From a virus: a stretch of DNA of 29,572 nucleotides. Location: IMG/VR virus record IMGVR_UViG_3300042381_000509, positions 1-29,572 of that record. The stretch is one strand, 5' to 3'. The translations under genes and the position numbers were made by a program. Shown here in pieces: positions 25,313-29,572 of this stretch (positions are counted from its first letter, which is position 1; every line of letters begins with the position of its first letter). The notes under the pieces were generated by a model, which was not told the origin of the DNA, did not search any database, and worked only from the letters and a program-made list of their open reading frames with translations.

Positions 25313-28081
25313 CTATGCCTTTCTCGAAGTGCCCGGTAGCGGCGCAGGAGAGTCGCTAGGACGAACGCTATTGCGTTTATTATTCTTAGATGTTCTCTCG
25401 TTTGCTCTGTCGTCTTCTGTTATTGTAGACGCCGTAATGCTACCAGTTGCTGTTCCAAAATTGGCTGTTGCTGCGTCATTCTTAATAACTTTCTCATTGA
25501 ATCCATTTGGAAACGGAGGTGAACATTGGTGTCTGGATGCTGGATCTGCAATAAAACTTACAATCTTGGTTGCGCCAGATCCATCTTTGACAACCCAAAA
25601 CATGTTTTTTGGATATGCTGCTCCAGGCTTGTTCCACCTACAGAGATGCCTAGCACCATCGAGAAACATGGTGTTCATTCGAGGTCTGTCAATAACAGCA
25701 CCCATCTTGAAAACAGGTCGAGTAATCGTCCACTGAGTTACTGTGCCACTAATGTTGAGGTACTTCATCTGAACAACTTCTTTTTCGCCAGTGTCGAGTG
25801 CTTCGTATAGTTCATGATTGCCACCTAAAGCACTGAGTGTGACTAAGTTCCCGTCACTCTCTGAGAGTGGTTTCCATACGTCGCCGTTTTTACCATTTGG
25901 TAATAAGTAACCAAACTTAGGCGATGCTGTGCCATCTTCTTCACTACCAACTTCAGGTCCAGCTGTCATTACGTCAAAATCTAACTGCGCATCATCTTCG
26001 TTAAACAATCCGTCAAGGTTTTGGTGTCTGATTGCGCTGTCAAGAATCAAGTTCTCAATACCGCCAATCTCCCAGATGAGTTGTTTTGGATATGCCTTAC
26101 CAGGCTTAGGCCACCTATACATCGTTCTACCATCTAAGAACGTGTCTCTGCGAGGCGTGCCAAACATGTCTGTGATGTCTTTGCCCTTTTCATGAATAGG
26201 TCTAACTGTGTCCCAGAATGTTTGGTTACCATCTTCGTGTTGATATGCAATGCGCACTGCTTCAAGCTCACCTGTAGGAATAGCTTCATAGAACTTATGT
26301 TCAGCTGCATTACCATGTGGCGCAAGTGTTACAAGTTTCTTATCACTGTCTGATATTGGCTTCCATACAGCACCAGGTCCAGAGTTAGGAAGCAAGAACC
26401 CAAACTTCTTTGACGCATCTTCTGGTGACTCTTTATACCAGCTATCATCACCAGCTTTGTTTTCTTCAATGCCTCGCGGCGTAGCAATAGGTGGCAAGAA
26501 CAATAATGGATCTACTGGCTCTACTACAGCTGCGACCATTGCGGTGTGTGCCATCAAGAAAATTGATTTGATATCAACAGACACCATGTTGACTGATGTG
26601 AGACCACCACCATGACCTTGCATAGTAGTAATTGGCGCAGAGAGTTTTATGTGTTGCTTTGATTTAAGTTCAATTGTTGCATCTGAGTCGATGACAATTT
26701 TCTTCTTTGCTTTAATGTGAAGTTCACCATTCTTAACACAAAAGAATGAATCACCTAATACGTGCTTCCATGTGTCTTCATCAATGATTGTATATGTGCC
26801 ACCTTTAACTCGTGTGTTACCATCACCATCTACTACAGTGTTAAGGTCTTCACCAACTTGAGTGTTGAGTGTAGAGCCCGCATTTAATGTAATTGATTGA
26901 TCTGCTTTTAGTCTAAGTGCTTCAGTTGCATGAAAGTTCATGCTGCCACCTGCGGCACTATAAAAGTCTTTGATTACAAAGTTGTAATCATTCTTTTTGA
27001 CTTTTGTGACCTGTGTACCATCTGGATGAATTTCTCTAAATGTGCCAGAGCGATGATACCAATGAAGTCGTTCTGCGCCAGGCGTATCGTCTATCTCAAC
27101 AACATGGCCAGCTTCACTCTCGTATACGTGATTAAATGGATACTTAGCATCATATGGTGTTTCAGGCTCATCAAATGGTTGTGGCGCAACTGTAGCTTGT
27201 AGACCAACGCCACCATCTTCAAATCCTGCTGTTGTGCCTGTTGCAAGTTGACCTTTCTTTAAGCCAACAATAGTTTGATCAATCTTCTCATTACGGGCGA
27301 GCCTGCTTGTAGTTGGCTCCATAAGCCTGTCTTGCAGAGGGTATGGAGACTGTGTTGGTGGCGTCAACTCTTCAGGAGTAATTTTTACATTGCCAGCTGC
27401 ATCAAGAAACTTAGATATAACGTTTGCTGCGACGCCTAGTAGTTGTGCTGCTCCACCAAAAACAGATTGACCAAAAATGTTTGTTGCTGCTTTGATAATG
27501 AGCGACGAATCGTTTGCATCGTATGATCCGTCTTTATTAAGATCAAACTTATAGTTTGCAGGATCGTAAAACTTGATCAACTCACCAAACGCAACATTGC
27601 TACCAGGCAACTTGTCTGGATTAAAAAAACGTCCACTAGGTGTGTCTTCTGTTTTTTCTGCGTTACTGCCTTCTGTTTTCTCGTCAAGCTCTGCCGTGTT
27701 CAGATCAGGTGGACGCGGACAACTATCAGGTGTAACTTGTTCAGGTGGAGTTGGATCACCGAAGCCAAGCTCAGGTGTGGCAGGCTTTTCATCGATGCCT
27801 GGTATTGACCCAACGACGATTGGTCGCTGTGCTTCAGAACCATCCATGAAAAAGCCCCATACCCAATCTCCTTCTTTGAGACCAACGGGGTTGCGACCAG
27901 TATCAAATGGAACACTTGGCATCGCCCACGGCAATTCTTCTGTGGGTATTTGTTGTCTATCTTCTGAGTGACACCCAAAGATGCGCACACGAACGCGACC
28001 AAGCATGATAGGATCTTTTCGATCTTCTACCACACCTTTCCACCAAATGAAGCCGTCTTTTCCTAAAAATGTTGAGTCCAT
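25313..28081 (-). CDS. gp5: Baseplate hub/spike protein gp5-like, without visible lysozyme, with extended tip (922 aa)
   Basis: Residues 1-95 form the OB-fold of gp5/VgrG-type spikes, with GFIWWKGVVEDRKDPIMLGR, VRIFGCHSED, LPWAMPSVPF and EGDWVWGFFMDG. In T4 a lysozyme domain follows; here 100-320 is Pro/Glu-rich with two EF-hand-like loops, DLNKDGSYDAND (180-191) and D227-E238, and no lysozyme signature. From about 327 the conserved VVEIDDTPGAERLHWYHRSG leads into the triple-strand beta-helix (about 375-510), with QSITLNAGS, GGTYTIIDED and QHIKLSAPI. Two copies of a domain of about 135 residues then follow (559-691 and 722-856), plus a polar Ser/Arg-rich tail. In T4 gp5 ends with the helix (575 aa). 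A perfect late promoter TATAAATA stands 26 nt before the ATG. The hub identity is firm; the function of the added domains is unknown. Confidence 0.92.
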   Translation of the reverse strand: MDSTFLGKDGFIWWKGVVEDRKDPIMLGRVRVRIFGCHSEDRQQIPTEELPWAMPSVPFDTGRNPVGLKEGDWVWGFFMDGSEAQRPIVVGSIPGIDEKPATPELGFGDPTPPEQVTPDSCPRPPDLNTAELDEKTEGSNAEKTEDTPSGRFFNPDKLPGSNVAFGELIKFYDPANYKFDLNKDGSYDANDSSLIIKAATNIFGQSVFGGAAQLLGVAANVISKFLDAAGNVKITPEELTPPTQSPYPLQDRLMEPTTSRLARNEKIDQTIVGLKKGQLATGTTAGFEDGGVGLQATVAPQPFDEPETPYDAKYPFNHVYESEAGHVVEIDDTPGAERLHWYHRSGTFREIHPDGTQVTKVKKNDYNFVIKDFYSAAGGSMNFHATEALRLKADQSITLNAGSTLNTQVGEDLNTVVDGDGNTRVKGGTYTIIDEDTWKHVLGDSFFCVKNGELHIKAKKKIVIDSDATIELKSKQHIKLSAPITTMQGHGGGLTSVNMVSVDIKSIFLMAHTAMVAAVVEPVDPLLFLPPIATPRGIEENKAGDDSWYKESPEDASKKFGFLLPNSGPGAVWKPISDSDKKLVTLAPHGNAAEHKFYEAIPTGELEAVRIAYQHEDGNQTFWDTVRPIHEKGKDITDMFGTPRRDTFLDGRTMYRWPKPGKAYPKQLIWEIGGIENLILDSAIRHQNLDGLFNEDDAQLDFDVMTAGPEVGSEEDGTASPKFGYLLPNGKNGDVWKPLSESDGNLVTLSALGGNHELYEALDTGEKEVVQMKYLNISGTVTQWTITRPVFKMGAVIDRPRMNTMFLDGARHLCRWNKPGAAYPKNMFWVVKDGSGATKIVSFIADPASRHQCSPPFPNGFNEKVIKNDAATANFGTATGSITASTITEDDRANERTSKNNKRNSVRPSDSPAPLPGTSRKA
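25514..26407 (-). repeat. Tandem duplicated domain in the gp5 C-terminus
   Basis: Residues 559-691 (26009-26407) and 722-856 (25514-25918) share a colinear series of motifs: FGFLLPN/FGYLLPN, VWKPISDSD/VWKPLSESD, LVTL, YEAIPTGELE/YEALDTGEKE, a W..(T/V)RP turn, FLDG, RWPKPGKAYPK/RWNKPGAAYPK and (S/P)A(I/S)RHQ. The copies are clearly diverged, so the duplication is old. I do not recognise the fold. Confidence 0.9.
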
Positions 28082-28107
28082 ATAATCTGCAAATCACATC
28101 TCTTGTG

Positions 28108-28115
28108 TATTTATA
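28108..28115 (-). promoter_or_regulatory. T4-type late promoter, perfect consensus (TATAAATA)
   Basis: The minus strand reads TATAAATA exactly, 26 nt upstream of the gp5 ATG and 8 bp after the stop of the zinc-ribbon gene. It marks the boundary between the small non-structural genes and the structural block. Confidence 0.8.
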
Positions 28116-28122
28116 GCAGATC

Positions 28123-28530
28123 CTATGGTAGCTCTGAAAGATCATCCACATTCAAATCTTCTTTTCGTGTGTGCTCATCACATGCTGTGTACAACCAAGC
28201 CTGTCCTCTAAGTTTGCCTGGCTTGCCACATTGTTCGCAAGTGCAGGCAGATTTCTTTTCTGCGTCGGCAATACACAGCTCAATTAGTTCATCATGATAC
28301 GACACATAAAATCGCAACGTACCATATTTTTCTTTTACTTGTAATGCCACAATATCTTTGGCAAGATCCTTATGAAGGATGTTTAGACGACTTTGTATCT
28401 TTTGACACAACTCTACAAGCAAATCTGCCCAGCCGTCGCCACATTCAAAATAAAAATTTAACTCCCCATTAACCGTTTCAAATAGAGACGGGCATGCATC
28501 AATAATGTGCTTTGTGTTCTGCTCATTCAT
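28123..28530 (-). CDS. Zinc-ribbon-like phage protein of unknown function (135 aa)
   Basis: The N-terminal part has an acidic GDGWADLLVELC stretch (31-42) and the conserved VKEKYGTLRFYVSYHDE (65-81). The C-terminal part has C98xxC101 followed by C117xxH120 (CEQCGKPGKLRG, then TACDEHT), a likely zinc-binding ribbon; C96 is also present. Proteins with 'KEKxGxLRFY' plus this Cys/His cluster occur in many phages without assigned function. It begins 3 bp after the 100-aa gene and ends just before the gp5 late promoter. It could bind nucleic acid or protein; there is no direct evidence for either. Confidence 0.8.
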   Translation of the reverse strand: MNEQNTKHIIDACPSLFETVNGELNFYFECGDGWADLLVELCQKIQSRLNILHKDLAKDIVALQVKEKYGTLRFYVSYHDELIELCIADAEKKSACTCEQCGKPGKLRGQAWLYTACDEHTRKEDLNVDDLSELP

Positions 28531-28533
28531 ATA

Positions 28534-28836
28534 TTAGATACAATCTTGATATCCAAGTTTATCTGCAACTTTCATTTCTTGAGAGTCAATGTGTACAAAC
28601 ATTTTTTGATAAAAGTCTCGAATTGCTTTTGCTTTCTTAGCCATTTCAAGAAGTCGTATTTCTTTCTTGTTGCGAAACGCACGAACGATATCATCCTCAT
28701 CAACTGTTAACCCCAACTTTGAGTAAACAAAGTCAAGTGCTTTTGCATCGCCCATCTGCATCATTTTGTGGAGACCTGTAGAATCTGGAAATAAATTCTT
28801 TGCTTCTTTTACTAATGCACTCGTGTACTTTATCAT
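28534..28836 (-). CDS. Small helical protein of unknown function (100 aa)
   Basis: I choose the ATG at 28836 (MIKYTSALVK) because GGAG lies 9 nt before it. An in-frame TTG at 28851 overlaps that site and is unlikely to be used. The sequence is charged and helical: VKEAKNLFPDST, ALDFVYSKLGL, an acidic DEDDIVRAFRNKKE, then MAKKAKAIRDFYQKM. No known motif, membrane segment or cysteine cluster was seen. It is packed between the MGCDIH and zinc-ribbon genes, which suggests early or middle expression rather than a virion role. Confidence 0.72.
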   Translation of the reverse strand: MIKYTSALVKEAKNLFPDSTGLHKMMQMGDAKALDFVYSKLGLTVDEDDIVRAFRNKKEIRLLEMAKKAKAIRDFYQKMFVHIDSQEMKVADKLGYQDCI

Positions 28837-28845
28837 AATATATTT

Positions 28846-28849
28846 CTCC
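28846..28849 (-). promoter_or_regulatory. Ribosome-binding site GGAG that fixes a start
   Basis: GGAG on the minus strand lies 9 nt before the ATG at 28836 and directly inside the alternative TTG-started frame. This makes the 100-aa product the better reading. Confidence 0.65.
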
Positions 28850-28856
28850 AATTAAA

Positions 28857-29492
28857 TTAAGAATCGAACCAACAAACCAATCGAGTTTCCGTATCTGCAT
28901 TTTCACTGACACGCTCAAGCGACATCATTGTGCCGACTGCTGCATAGAGTACGCTGTTTTCATAATCTGGAAACGAATACTTCATCAACTCGCGCGCGCC
29001 AGTGCTTTTGATAAAATTGAGCATGTCAATTTTCTTTTGTTTTGATATGTTTGCCCAAAATTCAACGGTCTCTAACAAATACATCTTGCGAATTATCAGA
29101 AGTTCATCCAGTGTAAGCCAAGTTGGTGTGTGAAAATTAGGATTCGTGATTCTCAGTTTTGAATCATCAACGTATATTGAATATGCTTCTGACACATACT
29201 CTTTAGCAAGTGATTCACGAATTGAGTTTGTAGGGGCACGTGGCGCTTCATCAGATATAACATTTAAATAGTATGCATCTGTAACTTCGTACGACAAGGT
29301 TGGCGTAGTAGGAATACCTTTAGGTTTTATGATTGGTGGAACACTGTGACGAACTCCTGCCATGAGACCGAAAAGAATGTAGTCTCTGCCAAAAGATAGC
29401 TCACCAGAAAAACAACGAACAAAACAATTGCTGGTAGTCTTATGCTCAGTCTTAGAGAAAAATTCAATATGCGCATGAATGTCACAACCCAT
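28857..29492 (-). CDS. MGCDIH-type phage protein of unknown function (211 aa)
   Basis: The N-terminus MGCDIHAHIEFF is a conserved opening of a family found in many phages and some bacterial genomes. The conserved C3, D4, H6 and H8 suggest metal or ligand binding, but no reaction is known. A later SFGRDYILFGLMAGVR is also typical of the family. The rest is mixed helix and strand, with TWLTLDELLII and FIKSTGARELMKY near the end. A sigma70-like promoter with an extended -10 lies directly upstream (29499-29527), so it is probably expressed before the late structural genes. No ribosome-binding site is visible before the ATG. Confidence 0.82.
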   Translation of the reverse strand: MGCDIHAHIEFFSKTEHKTTSNCFVRCFSGELSFGRDYILFGLMAGVRHSVPPIIKPKGIPTTPTLSYEVTDAYYLNVISDEAPRAPTNSIRESLAKEYVSEAYSIYVDDSKLRITNPNFHTPTWLTLDELLIIRKMYLLETVEFWANISKQKKIDMLNFIKSTGARELMKYSFPDYENSVLYAAVGTMMSLERVSENADTETRLVCWFDS

Positions 29493-29498
29493 GCTTTA

Positions 29499-29527
29499 AT
29501 AATATCAAATCCTAAACTCAAAGTCAA
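29499..29527 (-). promoter_or_regulatory. Sigma70-like promoter with extended -10
   Basis: The minus strand shows TTGACT (29522-29527), a 17-nt spacer and TGA-TATTAT (29499-29504), each hexamer one base from consensus. The predicted start of transcription falls at about 29491-29493, at the ATG (29492) of the MGCDIH gene, so the transcript would be nearly leaderless. It is read by the host polymerase and differs from the late promoters that serve the structural genes. Confidence 0.55.
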
Positions 29528-29572
29528 TACGGATCGCGGAGATTTTGTTTCTTTTTTCAGAATCCATTTTTT
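29505..29572 (-). CDS. Possible 3' end of an upstream gene (partial)
   Basis: A minus-strand frame is open from the right edge to a TGA at 29505-29507 and reads KMDSEKRNKISAIRIDFEFR before a final I. It ends 12 bp before the next ATG, as tightly as the other genes. With about 22 residues visible, it may be a true gene end or a chance open frame. Confidence 0.25.
   Translation of the reverse strand, partial: KMDSEKRNKISAIRIDFEFRI

Noticed and set aside
25272-25736. Plus-strand frame of 154 residues across the gp5 end
   Set aside because: It overlaps the conserved gp5 C-terminal repeat on the other strand and has no recognisable motif or start signal.
27100-27800. A lysozyme domain in gp5
   Set aside because: No lysozyme catalytic pattern is visible between the OB-fold and the beta-helix; the segment is Pro/Glu-rich with EF-hand-like loops.
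1-29572. tRNA genes, CRISPR arrays, insertion sequences, integrase or attachment sites
   Set aside because: No cloverleaf, spaced palindromic repeat, transposase or integrase sequence was seen on either strand.

Overview
The window is a late structural-gene block of a large T4-like tailed phage (contractile-tail, myovirus morphology), most similar in gene order and protein style to marine T4-like phages such as those of cyanobacteria and other ocean bacteria. The evidence is a run of baseplate proteins in T4 order (gp5-like hub, gp25, gp6, a protein in the gp7 position, gp8), a giant DUF4815-type virion protein, and five tail-fibre genes. Six copies of the T4-type late promoter core ATAAATA stand in front of gene groups. 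The host cannot be fixed from this window: there are no photosynthesis or other metabolic genes, no tRNAs and no integrase.

All genes are on the minus strand, so transcription runs from right to left and coding is nearly continuous. No gap without a gene exceeds 300 bp; the largest is 239 bp (6724-6962). Right edge (28123-29572): the possible tail end of an unknown gene, a sigma70-like promoter lying against a start codon, and three small non-structural genes (an MGCDIH-type protein, a 100-aa helical protein and a zinc-ribbon-like protein). Then 19045-28081: hub/spike protein gp5, gp25, gp6, gp7-position protein and gp8. Then 11559-19007: a 2482-aa virion protein, followed by three small proteins (76, 86 and 115 aa) at 10717-11556. 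The left third (1-10698) encodes five fibre or fibre-like proteins; the last one runs off the left edge.

The genes fit one assembly. Gp5 forms the central spike, while gp25, gp6, the gp7-position protein and gp8 build the wedges around it. The 2482-aa protein is probably a peripheral baseplate part, and the fibres carry host recognition. The fibres are mosaics of the same few modules: an N-terminal anchor, a beta 'PSG-NG' module, YxxLTxKP repeats, a coiled-coil rod, a collar plus HxH needle, and a carbohydrate-binding-type module.

The most unusual features are an 11-fold HxH needle in the 910-aa collar fibre; an 18-residue-repeat helical rod of up to roughly 100 nm with a 111-bp perfect DNA repeat inside its gene; a gp5 in which paired EF-hand-like loops occupy the position of the T4 lysozyme domain and a duplicated domain follows the spike helix; an Ig-like domain ending the gp7-position protein; and a structured leader of about 180 nt before the rod-fibre gene. 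I did not find a defence, CRISPR or mobile system.
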